Assembly: GCF_030418315.1 (NCBI RefSeq)
Contig: NZ_JAUHPV010000002.1
Coordinates: forward strand, 1-64,000
Reading direction: 5' to 3'
Origin: Demequina zhanjiangensis
GTDB taxonomy: Bacteria; Actinomycetota; Actinomycetes; Actinomycetales; Demequinaceae
Length of the DNA stretch: 64,000 nt
The notes below the pieces were generated by a model. That model searched no databases and was not told the DNA's origin. It saw nothing but the letters and a program-made list of their open reading frames with translations. Both the position numbers and the translations under genes were made by a program. Below are positions 46,592 through 55,072 of this stretch, piece after piece (positions within the stretch are counted from its first letter, which is position 1; the number at the start of each line of letters is the position of its first letter).

Positions 46592-48333
46592 CGGACGCCA
46601 CCGCATCCGGGCAGGCCAGGACCGTGCGCGTGACGGGCCCGCTGCTCGAGGCCGACGGCGTGCCCGACGTGGCGATGGGAGAGATCCTCCACGTGGGACC
46701 CGACAGGATCAGCGCGGAGGTCGTCGCCGTCCAGGGAGGGCGCGCCACCCTGCAGGCGTACGAGTACACGGGCGGGATCCGCGCGGGCGAGCACGCTGCC
46801 CCCAGTGGTCGGCCGTTGACCGGACTGTTCGGCCCCGGCCTGCTGGGCAGCGCCTTCGACGGCCTCATGCGCCCGCTGACCTCGGCACCCGTGTGGCTGA
46901 GCCCCGACCGCCCGCTCCACACCGCGGAGGGCGCTGACGCTCGTCGATGGCACTTCGAGCCGAGAGTGGTCACGGGGGACGAGGTGTCCGAGGGTGACGT
47001 GCTCGGCGTCGTCCCCGACTCCGGCGCGGTCGAGCATCGGGTCATGGTGCCTGCCGGCACGCACGGACGTGTCGAGTGGATCGCCGAGGCGGGCGAGACG
47101 GGCGCGCTCGACAGGGTGGCCACCGTCGCCGGCACGGACGTGCATCTGTCCGACCACTGGCCCATCCGTCGTCCCCGGCCCTTCCGGGAGCGCCTGTCCG
47201 ATCCGGTGCCGCTCCACACCGGCCAGCGGGTGCTGGATCTCTTCTTCCCTGTGGCGCGAGGCGCGGCCGCGGCCGTCTCGGGAGGCTTCGGGACAGGCAA
47301 GACGATGCTGCTGCAGCAGATCGCCAAGTGGTGCGACGCGGACGTGATCGTGTACGTCGGCTGCGGCGAGCGCGGCAACGAGATGGCCGACGTGCTCGAC
47401 GACTTCGCGCAGCTCGCCGACGAGCGCACGGGCGGGCGGCTCGTGGACCGGACCGTCGTGGTCGCCAACACGTCGAACATGCCGATGATGGCGCGCGAGC
47501 TGAGCATCTACACGGGGATCAGCATCGCCGAGTTCTACAGGGACATGGGGCACGACGCGGTGGTCATCGCCGACTCGACGTCACGATGGGCGGAGGCGCT
47601 GCGCGAGTTCGCGAACCGCCGGGGCGACCTGCCGGCGGAGGAAGGCTTCCCCGCCGACCTCTCGTCCCAGCTGGCGGCCTTCTACGAGCGCGCGGGACGC
47701 GTCACGACGCTCGGGGGCCAGGACGCGTCAGTCACCGTGATCGGCGCCGTCTCCCCTCCGGGGGGCGACATGTCCGAGCCGGTCACGACCATCACCCAGC
47801 GGTTCGTCCGAGCCATGTGGATGCTCGACCGCGACCTCGCCTACGCGCGCCACTATCCGGCCGTGCAGTGGTCAGGATCCTTCGCGCGCGACACCGCGGG
47901 CCTCGCCCGCTGGCAGACGGTCCGCGGGGACCCGGAATGGTCGGTCAGGCGAGCCACCGCCCTCGAAGTGCTCGCGGAGGCGGACAGGCTCGCCTCGCTC
48001 GCCGAGGTGATCGGCGTCAACTCCCTCCCGAGCCGCGAGCGCATGGTGGTGCTCGGAGGACGGCTGCTGCGCGAGGCGGTGCTCGCCCAGAACGCGCTCC
48101 ACCCGCACGACGCCACCTGCTCCGACGAGAAGGGGGCGGCGCTGCTGGACACGGTGCTCGAGGTGATCGACGCATGCCACGCCGCCATCGACCGCGGCGC
48201 GACGGCCACCGCGGTCGAACGCCTCGACTTCGGGCCCGTCATCCGCGCCGCTCAGGCGGCCGGCAGGGACGACTCGGCGACGATCGCGACGATCCGCGAG
48301 CAGGCGCTGGACGAGCTCGGGAGGCTCCCATGA
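46588..48333 (+). CDS. V/A-type ATPase catalytic subunit A
   Basis: A 581-residue catalytic ATPase. Walker A GGFGTGKT (about 232-239) and the A-type non-homologous region in the N-terminal half; DSTSRWAEALREF and SPPGGDMSEPVT are A-subunit hallmarks. ATG 46588 gives a 4-nt ATGA overlap with E, as at most junctions in this operon; an in-frame GTG at 46579 is the alternative. It hydrolyses or makes ATP in the A3B3 head. Confidence 0.95.
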   Translation: MTDATASGQARTVRVTGPLLEADGVPDVAMGEILHVGPDRISAEVVAVQGGRATLQAYEYTGGIRAGEHAAPSGRPLTGLFGPGLLGSAFDGLMRPLTSAPVWLSPDRPLHTAEGADARRWHFEPRVVTGDEVSEGDVLGVVPDSGAVEHRVMVPAGTHGRVEWIAEAGETGALDRVATVAGTDVHLSDHWPIRRPRPFRERLSDPVPLHTGQRVLDLFFPVARGAAAAVSGGFGTGKTMLLQQIAKWCDADVIVYVGCGERGNEMADVLDDFAQLADERTGGRLVDRTVVVANTSNMPMMARELSIYTGISIAEFYRDMGHDAVVIADSTSRWAEALREFANRRGDLPAEEGFPADLSSQLAAFYERAGRVTTLGGQDASVTVIGAVSPPGGDMSEPVTTITQRFVRAMWMLDRDLAYARHYPAVQWSGSFARDTAGLARWQTVRGDPEWSVRRATALEVLAEADRLASLAEVIGVNSLPSRERMVVLGGRLLREAVLAQNALHPHDATCSDEKGAALLDTVLEVIDACHAAIDRGATATAVERLDFGPVIRAAQAAGRDDSATIATIREQALDELGRLP

Positions 48334-49763
48334 GCGAGCTGCGCGACCGCGAGCCGCACGCGAGCGCCCTTCCCGGCGCCCGAGTCTCGCATCGGGACAT
48401 CCGCGCCATCCGAGGCCCGCTCCTGACCGTCGGTGGCGTCGAGGGCGTCGGGTGGGACGAGTCCGTGGAGGTGGAGACCCCGGACGGGCTGCGGCACGGG
48501 CTGGTGCTCGATGTCGACTCCGACCAGGCGACGGTGCAGGTGTTCGAAGGCACCGAGGGGCTCACCTCGGGGGCGATCGACGTCAGGTTCGACGGGCGGC
48601 CGCTGCACATCGAGGTGGGCACGGGCTGGCTCGGCAGAGTCTGCAACGGGCGCGGCGCCCCGCTGGACGGCGGCCCTCCGATCACCGGCGACAGGCTGGC
48701 CCCGGTCGCAGGCTGGCCGCTCAACCCCGTCGAACGCGAGCCCCCCCACGAGCCCGTCCTCACCGGCGTCTCGGTGATCGACGCCCTCACCACGCTCGTG
48801 CGCGGGCAGAAGCTGCCGATCTTCTCGGTGGCGGGGCTCCCCCACCTGGCGCTCGCCACCCAGATCGCGGCGCAGGCGACGAGCGCAGGATCGAGCTTCA
48901 TGGTCGTGTTCGCGGCCATGGGCCTGCCGCACGCGGACATCGCCTACGTGCGCGACCGGCTCGAGGCCCGCACCGCCTCAGGCGAGCTCGTCCTCCTGCT
49001 CAACGCCGCCGACGACCCCGCCATCGAGCGCATCCTCACGCCCCGGCTCGCCCTCACCGTCGCCGAGCACCTCGCCTTCGAGCAGGGAGCCGACGTGCTG
49101 GTGATCATGTCCGACATGACCAGCTACGCGGAGGCCGTCCGAGAGGTCTCCGCCGCGCGCCGCGAGATCCCCGCCCGACGCGGCTACCCCGGCTACCTCT
49201 ACAGCGACCTCGCAGGCCTCTACGAGCGTTGCGGACGCGTACGTGGCCGCGACGGCTCCGTCACCGTCGTCCCGGTGCTCACCATGCCGGCGGGCGACAT
49301 CACCCATCCCGTGCCCGACCTCACCGGGTACATCACCGAAGGCCAGGTGGTCCTCTCCCCGGAGATCGCCTCGCGCGGCGTCTACCCGCCCGTGGACACG
49401 CTCAGCTCCTTGTCGCGCCTCATGCGGCTCGGCGCCGGGAAGGACCACACGAGGGACGACCACCTGGACGTCTCCGCGCAGGTGCTCGCCGCGCTCGCGC
49501 ACGCCCGCCAGTCGGCGGCTCTCGCCGAGCTCGTCGGCGCCTCGGCCCTGGGAGAGACCGACCGCGCCTACCTCACGTATCGGGACACCGTCGAGCAGCG
49601 GCTCCTCCATCAGGGACAGGGTGAGACGCGAACCCTCGACGACACGCTGGACCGGGCGTGGGCGGCGCTCGGCGTGCTGCCGCGTCAGGAGCTGACCATG
49701 GTCTCGCCCGAGATGATCGCGAGGCGGCTCCCTGGCGAGGACGCGGGGGTGCGCGATGGCTGA
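48330..49763 (+). CDS. V/A-type ATPase regulatory subunit B
   Basis: The 477-residue non-catalytic nucleotide-binding subunit. A degenerate P-loop region (IFSVAGLPHLALATQIAAQA), MGLPHADIAYVRDRLE, and the conserved GYPGYLYSDLAGLYERCGR and GDITHPVPDLTGYITEGQ segments identify it. It alternates with A in the head. A 4-nt overlap with A and an 8-nt overlap with D. Confidence 0.94.
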   Translation: MSELRDREPHASALPGARVSHRDIRAIRGPLLTVGGVEGVGWDESVEVETPDGLRHGLVLDVDSDQATVQVFEGTEGLTSGAIDVRFDGRPLHIEVGTGWLGRVCNGRGAPLDGGPPITGDRLAPVAGWPLNPVEREPPHEPVLTGVSVIDALTTLVRGQKLPIFSVAGLPHLALATQIAAQATSAGSSFMVVFAAMGLPHADIAYVRDRLEARTASGELVLLLNAADDPAIERILTPRLALTVAEHLAFEQGADVLVIMSDMTSYAEAVREVSAARREIPARRGYPGYLYSDLAGLYERCGRVRGRDGSVTVVPVLTMPAGDITHPVPDLTGYITEGQVVLSPEIASRGVYPPVDTLSSLSRLMRLGAGKDHTRDDHLDVSAQVLAALAHARQSAALAELVGASALGETDRAYLTYRDTVEQRLLHQGQGETRTLDDTLDRAWAALGVLPRQELTMVSPEMIARRLPGEDAGVRDG

Positions 49764-50382
49764 TGTCGGACGCGCCGCGCGCCTGCGAGTGCAGCGCCAG
49801 CTGTCCACCGCGCGGCACGGCGTGGAGCTGCTGGAACGCAAGCAGCGCATCATCGCGACCGAGCATGAGCGGCTGCTGCTGCGCCAGGACGAGCGAACGG
49901 ACCCATGGGAGCGCGCGGCCACCGAGGCGCATGCGTGGGCTGATCGTGCGGCAGCGGCCGACGGCTGGCCGACCATCGCGGCCACGTCGCCGCCCACGCC
50001 CGCCAAGGTCCGGGTCGGCGTGGACAGCGTCATGGGCGTGCAGTTCCCAGGCGAGGCGACCGTGGACCTCCCGCGCGCGCGACGCGCGGGAGGGAGCTCG
50101 TCGCTCTCCTACGCTGTCGCCGCCGTCGGCGCCGCCGTGGAGGCCGCCGCCGCCTACGCCACCGTCCGGCGGGCGGCCGCGACCATCGCGGCCGAGCTCG
50201 CGGCGACCCGTACGCGGCGCCGCGCGATCGAGCATCGGTGGATCCCGCAGCTCGAGGACCGGCTCACCACGATCGAGCGCGCGCTGGACGAGCTGGAACG
50301 CGAGGAGAACCTTCGCGTGAGATGGGCGGTCGACGCGCAACGTCCGCGGCCTGTGCGGGGCAGGGAGGGAGCGCCGAGATGA
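49756..50382 (+). CDS. V/A-type ATPase subunit D
   Basis: A 208-residue protein whose N- and C-terminal helices form the central-shaft coiled coil (RLRVQRQLSTARHGVELLER and TRRRAIEHRWIPQLEDRL), the D-subunit (gamma-like) pattern. The C-terminal RW segment and the Arg-rich tail are typical. It overlaps B and the universal stress protein. Confidence 0.87.
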   Translation: MADVGRAARLRVQRQLSTARHGVELLERKQRIIATEHERLLLRQDERTDPWERAATEAHAWADRAAAADGWPTIAATSPPTPAKVRVGVDSVMGVQFPGEATVDLPRARRAGGSSSLSYAVAAVGAAVEAAAAYATVRRAAATIAAELAATRTRRRAIEHRWIPQLEDRLTTIERALDELEREENLRVRWAVDAQRPRPVRGREGAPR

Positions 50383-50825
50383 ATGGACCTGTGCTGGTCG
50401 CCGTCAACGATTCCGACGCCTCGCTGCGCGCGGCCGACGTCGCGGCGGACCTGGCCGCGCGGGCGGGGTCCGCGCTGCGAGCGGTCGCGGTGGTGGAGCC
50501 CGACGGGGCGGGCCCGGACCCGGACGTGGAGGAGGCGCTGCTGCGCGGACGCGAGCAGGCCTGCTCCGCGGCGCTCACCCATGTGCTCCGCCTGGGTGCC
50601 TCGCACGAGGTCGAGGCGTCCGTGGTGCTGAGGCGCGGCCGGATCGCCGCGGAGATCCTGGCCGAGGCGACCGATTGCGGTGCCGACATGATCGTGGTGG
50701 GCCGCATGGAGCGGCCAGGGCACGTCATCCCCGCGATCGGGTCGCACACGCTCCACGTGCTCGAGTTCGCGCGGACACCTGTGCTGGTCGTGCCCCAGGA
50801 CACGCGACCACCAGGAGGTCCGTAG
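50379..50825 (+). CDS. Universal stress protein
   Basis: A 148-residue UspA-fold protein: VLVAVNDSDASLRAADVAADLAARAG at the start, then GADMIVVGRMERPG and HTLHVLEFARTPVLVVP. The usual ATP-binding G-x2-G-x9-G-S/T loop is altered, so ATP binding is uncertain. Its ATG overlaps the stop codon of subunit D (ATGA), so it belongs to the V-ATPase operon and may tune it under stress. No strong terminator follows it before the tRNA. Confidence 0.85.
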   Translation: MNGPVLVAVNDSDASLRAADVAADLAARAGSALRAVAVVEPDGAGPDPDVEEALLRGREQACSAALTHVLRLGASHEVEASVVLRRGRIAAEILAEATDCGADMIVVGRMERPGHVIPAIGSHTLHVLEFARTPVLVVPQDTRPPGGP

Positions 50826-50899
50826 GCGCGGCGGCGGCCTGGTCTCGAATCAGCGCCGACGGTGGAGACAGCTCCGCATCCGCGATGCGCAGCGACTCG

Positions 50900-50975
50900 T
50901 GGTGCGCCTGGACAGATTCGAACTGTCGACACCCGCTTTAGGAGAGCGGTGCTCTATCCCCTGAGCTACAGGCGC
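50900..50975 (-). tRNA. tRNA-Arg (anticodon CCT)
   Basis: Minus-strand cloverleaf. Acceptor GCGCCTG pairs with CAGGCGC, the discriminator is A and CCA is encoded (50900-50902). Anticodon stem CCGCT/AGCGG encloses CTCCTAA, so the anticodon is CCT, reading AGG. The T arm contains AGTTCGAATCT. Confidence 0.94.
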
Positions 50976-51017
50976 GGGGTAGATGACAAGGGTACCGAAC
51001 GCGCGGCGCCGCCCACG

Positions 51018-52004
51018 TCACCAGCGCGAGTGGACGTGCTCCCTGATGTCCTCGTTGTAGATCTTCGCGAGTGCCGCCATCGTCTCGTCGGGGATCGTCG
51101 GCAGGTCCCCGACCGCCGCGTTCTGACGCGCCTGCTCGGGCGTGCGCGCTCCGGGGATGACCGTGGTGGAGCCCATCTGCTCCACCCAGCGCAGCGCGAG
51201 CTGCGCCGTGGTCCAGCCCTCGGGCGTGAGCTCTGCGACCTTGCGGGCTGCCTCGACCCCGATCGGGAAGGGCACACCCGCGAACGTCTCGCCCACGTCG
51301 AAGGCGGAGCCGTCGCGGTTGTAGTTCCTGTGGTCGTTCGCCGCGAAGGTGGTGTGCTCGTCGTACTTGCCTGAGAGGAGGCCCGACGCGAGCGGCACAC
51401 GCGAGATGACGGCGACGCCCTTCTCTGTCGCCTCCCGCAGGAAGTGCTCGGCGGGCTTGCGGCGGAAGATGTTGAAGATGATCTGCACCGAGGCGAGGTC
51501 GTCCTCACCGATCACGTGAAGCGCGTCCTCCACGAGCTCGACGGAGACGCCGAAGTCGGCGATGCGCCCCTCCTGCTTGAGGGTGCGCAGGTCCTCGAAG
51601 GTCTGCGGGTCGTGGAAGACGGCGGAGGGCGGGCAGTGGAGCTGCACGAGGTCGAGGGTGTCGACGCCGAGGTTCTCGCGTGAGCGGTCGGTCCACCGGC
51701 GATAGTTGTCGAGGTTGTAGCCCTCCGGCGTCTGCTCAGGAAGGCGGCGCCCCATCTTCGTGGCGACGAAGAAGCTGTCAGAGTCGTCCCGGTCCTTGAG
51801 GAACTGTCCGATCGACTGCTCGGAACGGCCGTCGCCGTATCCGTCCGCGGTGTCGAAGAAGGTCGTACCCGCGTCGGCCGCCGCGTGGAGGATGTCCTGG
51901 GAGCGCTGCTCGTCCGTGTCCCCCCAGTCCCCGCCCAGCTGCCAGCAGCCGAGGCCGATCGCGGAGATGTGCCTGCCGATTCGTTGCGCCATCGCAGTTC
52001 TCAT
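51018..52004 (-). CDS. Aldo/keto reductase
   Basis: A 328-residue AKR of the YajO/Gcy-like long group: barrel start ISAIGLGCWQLGGDWGD, Asp and Tyr in FFDTADGYGDGRSE, Lys in VATKMGRR, His in LVQLHCPPS, and the NADPH site TVIPGARTPEQARQN. TACGGT 6 nt before the ATG at 52004 supports this start (leaderless) over MAQR at 51992. It is monocistronic between tRNA-Arg and the NlpC gene. Confidence 0.88.
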   Translation of the reverse strand: MRTAMAQRIGRHISAIGLGCWQLGGDWGDTDEQRSQDILHAAADAGTTFFDTADGYGDGRSEQSIGQFLKDRDDSDSFFVATKMGRRLPEQTPEGYNLDNYRRWTDRSRENLGVDTLDLVQLHCPPSAVFHDPQTFEDLRTLKQEGRIADFGVSVELVEDALHVIGEDDLASVQIIFNIFRRKPAEHFLREATEKGVAVISRVPLASGLLSGKYDEHTTFAANDHRNYNRDGSAFDVGETFAGVPFPIGVEAARKVAELTPEGWTTAQLALRWVEQMGSTTVIPGARTPEQARQNAAVGDLPTIPDETMAALAKIYNEDIREHVHSRW

Positions 52005-52074
52005 ATCGCCACCGTATCAACGCTGAGAGCGTGACACCTGTCGTGCTCGCCGCACCGTCGCAGACCCGGGAACG

Positions 52075-52109
52075 ACGAAGGCCGCTCCCCGTCGGGGAGC
52101 GGCCTTCGT
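52075..52109 (-). terminator. Terminator hairpin of the NlpC/P60 gene
   Basis: A perfect 16-bp stem (52075-52090 with 52094-52109) and a 3-nt loop, 16 nt past the stop codon of the peptidase gene. No U tract. Confidence 0.75.
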
Positions 52110-52124
52110 GAAGCGTTGCGGAGC

Positions 52125-52841
52125 TCAGCCGGTGACGCGGACGTACACCGGGTTGCTCTGCCAGATCGAGCGGAACTGGATCGTCTTGCCCGGGCGGGGC
52201 GCGTCGATCTGCAGGTTCGGTCCGGCGTAGATGCCCAGGTGTCCGGGGCTGACGATGATGTCGCCCGGCTGCGGGCTGGAGACCCGGGTGCCGACGTTGT
52301 AGTAGGCGCCCGAGGTGCGCGGCAGCGAGACGCCGAGCTTGCCGTAGACGTAGGAGACGAAGCCCGAGCAGTCGAAGCCGGAGGGCGACGATCCGCCGGA
52401 GACGTAGGGCACGCCCACGTACTTCGATGCCTCGGCGATGACGGCGGATCCGGAGATCGCTGCCTTGACCGCGCTCGACTGGGCGACCTTGGTCGCAGAG
52501 CCCGAGCTCGAACCCGAGCTGGACGTGCCGGTGTTCGTCGACGTCGTGCGGCGAGGCGCGACCACGACGGGCTCCGGGTCCTCGGAGACCTCGATCTCCG
52601 GCTCGGCGAAGTCGAACTCCGCGTCATCCGCAGCCACGACCACGTTCGAAGCGTCAGCGATGTCCTGTGCAAGGTTGGCGTTGACCTCGGCGACGACGGA
52701 AGCGTCGGGGGTTGCCGGGGCGTCCTCCTCAGGCGTCACGAGTGCCATCGCGGCTACACCCGTGAGGGGAGCGACCACAAGCGCACCACCCGCGGAGATC
52801 GCGATGGCACGCGTGCGAGCACGCTGGTATCCGTACCTCAA
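52125..52841 (-). CDS. Secreted NlpC/P60 family cell-wall endopeptidase
   Basis: A 238-residue exported protein. A signal-anchor/peptide (MRYGYQRARTRAIAISAGGA to ~residue 35) is followed by an acidic region, a Ser/Thr/Gly-rich linker (TSTNTGTSSSGSSSGSATK) and the NlpC/P60 domain from ~130. The catalytic Cys is in FDCSGFVSYVYG and the His in PGHLGIYAG; a polar third residue follows. It should cut peptidoglycan stem peptides. Translation appears to start at TTG 52841 with a GGAAGGAA-type ribosome site. A ~140-nt leader precedes it; I did not recognise the c-di-AMP riboswitch common upstream of such genes. Confidence 0.86.
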   Translation of the reverse strand: MRYGYQRARTRAIAISAGGALVVAPLTGVAAMALVTPEEDAPATPDASVVAEVNANLAQDIADASNVVVAADDAEFDFAEPEIEVSEDPEPVVVAPRRTTSTNTGTSSSGSSSGSATKVAQSSAVKAAISGSAVIAEASKYVGVPYVSGGSSPSGFDCSGFVSYVYGKLGVSLPRTSGAYYNVGTRVSSPQPGDIIVSPGHLGIYAGPNLQIDAPRPGKTIQFRSIWQSNPVYVRVTG

Positions 52842-53001
52842 ATTCTTGATTCCTTCCGCACCATGCGGCGCGTCGGCGACACGACCCCAACGTCCGACCG
52901 ATGCCGTGCGTTCCCTCTTGGTGGGGGTCTCTCACATCCACGATGCGATTCATTAACTGAGTCCACAGTAACTGCCCGCACGCGGATTTGCACGTTCCAG
53001 G

Positions 53002-53679
53002 TCACGAAATGGTCACGAAGACGTGCCGCGCCACAACGTTCGAGAGGTGGACCTCGCCCGCCTCGCCGACCAGCACGACGTCCTCACCCTCACGCCTCAC
53101 TCCGAGCGAAGCCCCTGCTATGACCCCAGCCTCGAGCATCGGCTCGAGCACGTCCGGGTGCGCCTGGGGGTTCTCGCCGATGCGGATCACTGTGACTCGG
53201 GACACATTCTGAGCAGCCGCATCGAGAAGTGAGATACCCCCCGGCGTGTCGGCGCCCGACACGCCGAGCTCCTCGAGCCCGGGCACCGGGTTGCCGTACG
53301 GCGACATCCGTGCGTCCTCCACGAGCGCGAGCACCCGCTTCTCCACGCGCTCGCTCATCACGTGCTCCCACCTGCAGGCCTCATCATGCGCATGCGCCAG
53401 ATCCAGCCCGAGCACATCCGTGAGGAGCCGCTCGGCTAGTCGGTGCTTGCGCATCACGCGCATCGCGATCTGCTCACCCTCAGGCGTCAGCTCGAGGTGG
53501 CGGTCGTCCGAGACGACGACGAGTCCGTCACGCTCCATCCTCGCGACCGTCTGCGACACGGTGGGGCCCGAGTGCCCGAGCTGCTCGACGATCCGCGCAC
53601 GCATGGGGACGACGCCGTCCTCCACGAGCTCGTAGATCGTCCGGAGATACATCTCCGTCGTGTCGATCAGGTCGCTCAC
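53002..53679 (-). CDS. DtxR/IdeR-family iron-dependent repressor
   Basis: A 225-residue repressor. The HTH is QLGHSGPTVSQTVARMERDGL, the start LIDTTEMYLRTIYELVEDG holds the metal-ligand Met10 region, and CRWEHVMS gives the Cys-Glu-His ligands of the primary site. Residues ~140-225 are the C-terminal SH3-like domain. This is the DtxR/IdeR subgroup (Fe2+) rather than MntR. GTG 53679 overlaps the ugd stop codon (GTGA), so it is co-translated with ugd. A 25-nt palindrome inside the gene (53242-53266) shares arms with the intergenic elements. Confidence 0.9.
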   Translation of the reverse strand: MSDLIDTTEMYLRTIYELVEDGVVPMRARIVEQLGHSGPTVSQTVARMERDGLVVVSDDRHLELTPEGEQIAMRVMRKHRLAERLLTDVLGLDLAHAHDEACRWEHVMSERVEKRVLALVEDARMSPYGNPVPGLEELGVSGADTPGGISLLDAAAQNVSRVTVIRIGENPQAHPDVLEPMLEAGVIAGASLGVRREGEDVVLVGEAGEVHLSNVVARHVFVTIS

Positions 53680-55007
53680 GCGAACCGCCCCATGCCGTGG
53701 TACTCCCAGCCGGCGTCGATCCATCGCTGCGGATCGAGGCAGTTGCGCCCGTCGATCACCTTGCGTGCCGCGACCATGCCTGCCACGACCTCAGGATCCA
53801 TCTGCTTGAACTCGTTCCACTCGGTCGCGACGAGGATCACCTCCGCGCCGGCGCACGCCTCCTCCAAGGAGGAGGAGTAGGTCAGCTTCGGCGACACCGC
53901 ACGGGCGTTGTCCGCAGCCTCCGGGTCGTACACCCGCACGTCCGCGCCCGCGAGATAGAGCTTGCCCGCGGCGTCGAGCGCCGGGGAGTCGCGCACGTCG
54001 TCGCTGTTGGGCTTGAAGGCAGCCCCGAGCACGGCGACCTTCGCACCGTGCAGGACACCCCCCACGCACTTGGCAGCAAGGCCCACGACGTGCTCGCGAC
54101 GACGCAGGTTCACCTCGTCCACCTCGCGGAGGAAGTTGAGCGAGTGACCCACGCCCAGCTCGCCTGCACGCGCCTGGAACGCCCTGATGTCCTTCGGGAG
54201 GCAGCCTCCGCCGAATCCCAGGCCCGCGCCCAGGAACTTGCGGCCGATGCGCTCGTCGTAGCCGATCGCGTCCGCGAGCTCCTTCACATCCGCGCCCGTC
54301 ACCTCGCAGATCTCCGCGATCGCGTTGATGAACGAGATCTTGGTCGCAAGGAACGCGTTGGCCGAGACCTTCACCAGCTCCGCGGTCGCAAGATCCGTCA
54401 CCAGGAACGGCGTTCCGCGGTCGAGCACCTGCGCGTAGACCTCGCGTGCCATCGCCTCGGCGCGTCCAGCCGAGGCCTTGTCGACGCCCAGCACGAGCCT
54501 GTCGGGGCGGAGCGTGTCCTCCACCGCGAAGCCCTCACGAAGGAACTCGGGGTTCCACGCGAGCTCGGCGTCGGCGCCGACGGGCGCGAGCTCGCGGACG
54601 CGCGCCGCGAGGCGCGCAGCGGTGCCGACAGGCACCGTGGACTTGCCCAGGATCACGGACGGCCGCGTCAGCTGCGGCGCGAGCGTCTCGATCACCGCGT
54701 CGACGAATCGCATGTCCGCCGCGTTCTCGCCCTTGCGCTGGGGCGTGCCCACACCGATGAAGTGGACGTCGGCCTCCGCCGCAGCGACCGACGCGTCGGT
54801 CGTGAACCGGAGGCGGCCGGAGTCCACATGCTTGCGGATCAGCTCGGGCAGGCCCGGCTCGAAGAACGGCACCTCACCCCGCGACAGGCGCGCGATCTTC
54901 GCCTCGTCGACGTCGATGCCGATGACCGTGTGGCCCAGCTCGGCCATCCCTGCGGCGTGCGTCGCACCGAGATAGCCGGTGCCGAAGACAGAAACCGTGA
55001 GCGACAT
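53676..55007 (-). CDS. ugd: UDP-glucose 6-dehydrogenase
   Basis: A 443-residue enzyme oxidising UDP-glucose to UDP-glucuronate with two NAD+. Rossmann start VSVFGTGYLGATHAAGMAE, conserved IGVGTPQ, GKSTVPVGT, and the catalytic Cys in GFGGGCLPKD; the C-terminal FKPNSDDVRDSPALD domain is intact. TACGCT 6 nt before the ATG at 55007 indicates a leaderless mRNA. The longer open frame upstream is an antisense-like shadow of manA and was rejected. Product feeds surface polysaccharide. Confidence 0.93.
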   Translation of the reverse strand: MSLTVSVFGTGYLGATHAAGMAELGHTVIGIDVDEAKIARLSRGEVPFFEPGLPELIRKHVDSGRLRFTTDASVAAAEADVHFIGVGTPQRKGENAADMRFVDAVIETLAPQLTRPSVILGKSTVPVGTAARLAARVRELAPVGADAELAWNPEFLREGFAVEDTLRPDRLVLGVDKASAGRAEAMAREVYAQVLDRGTPFLVTDLATAELVKVSANAFLATKISFINAIAEICEVTGADVKELADAIGYDERIGRKFLGAGLGFGGGCLPKDIRAFQARAGELGVGHSLNFLREVDEVNLRRREHVVGLAAKCVGGVLHGAKVAVLGAAFKPNSDDVRDSPALDAAGKLYLAGADVRVYDPEAADNARAVSPKLTYSSSLEEACAGAEVILVATEWNEFKQMDPEVVAGMVAARKVIDGRNCLDPQRWIDAGWEYHGMGRFA

Positions 55008-55072
55008 ACGGCCAGCGTAGTGGGTGTCATCCCGCCATGGGGAGGCCCTCGGTGCCGGTTCTCGGGAGGCGT

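Noticed and set aside
47076-48329. In-frame extension of V-ATPase subunit B
   Set aside because: It overlaps subunit A entirely and is Arg-rich; the ATGA overlap at 48330 matches the other junctions.
52842-53001. c-di-AMP (ydaO) riboswitch upstream of NlpC/P60
   Set aside because: I could not find the conserved ydaO sequence blocks; only generic GC-rich hairpins are visible.
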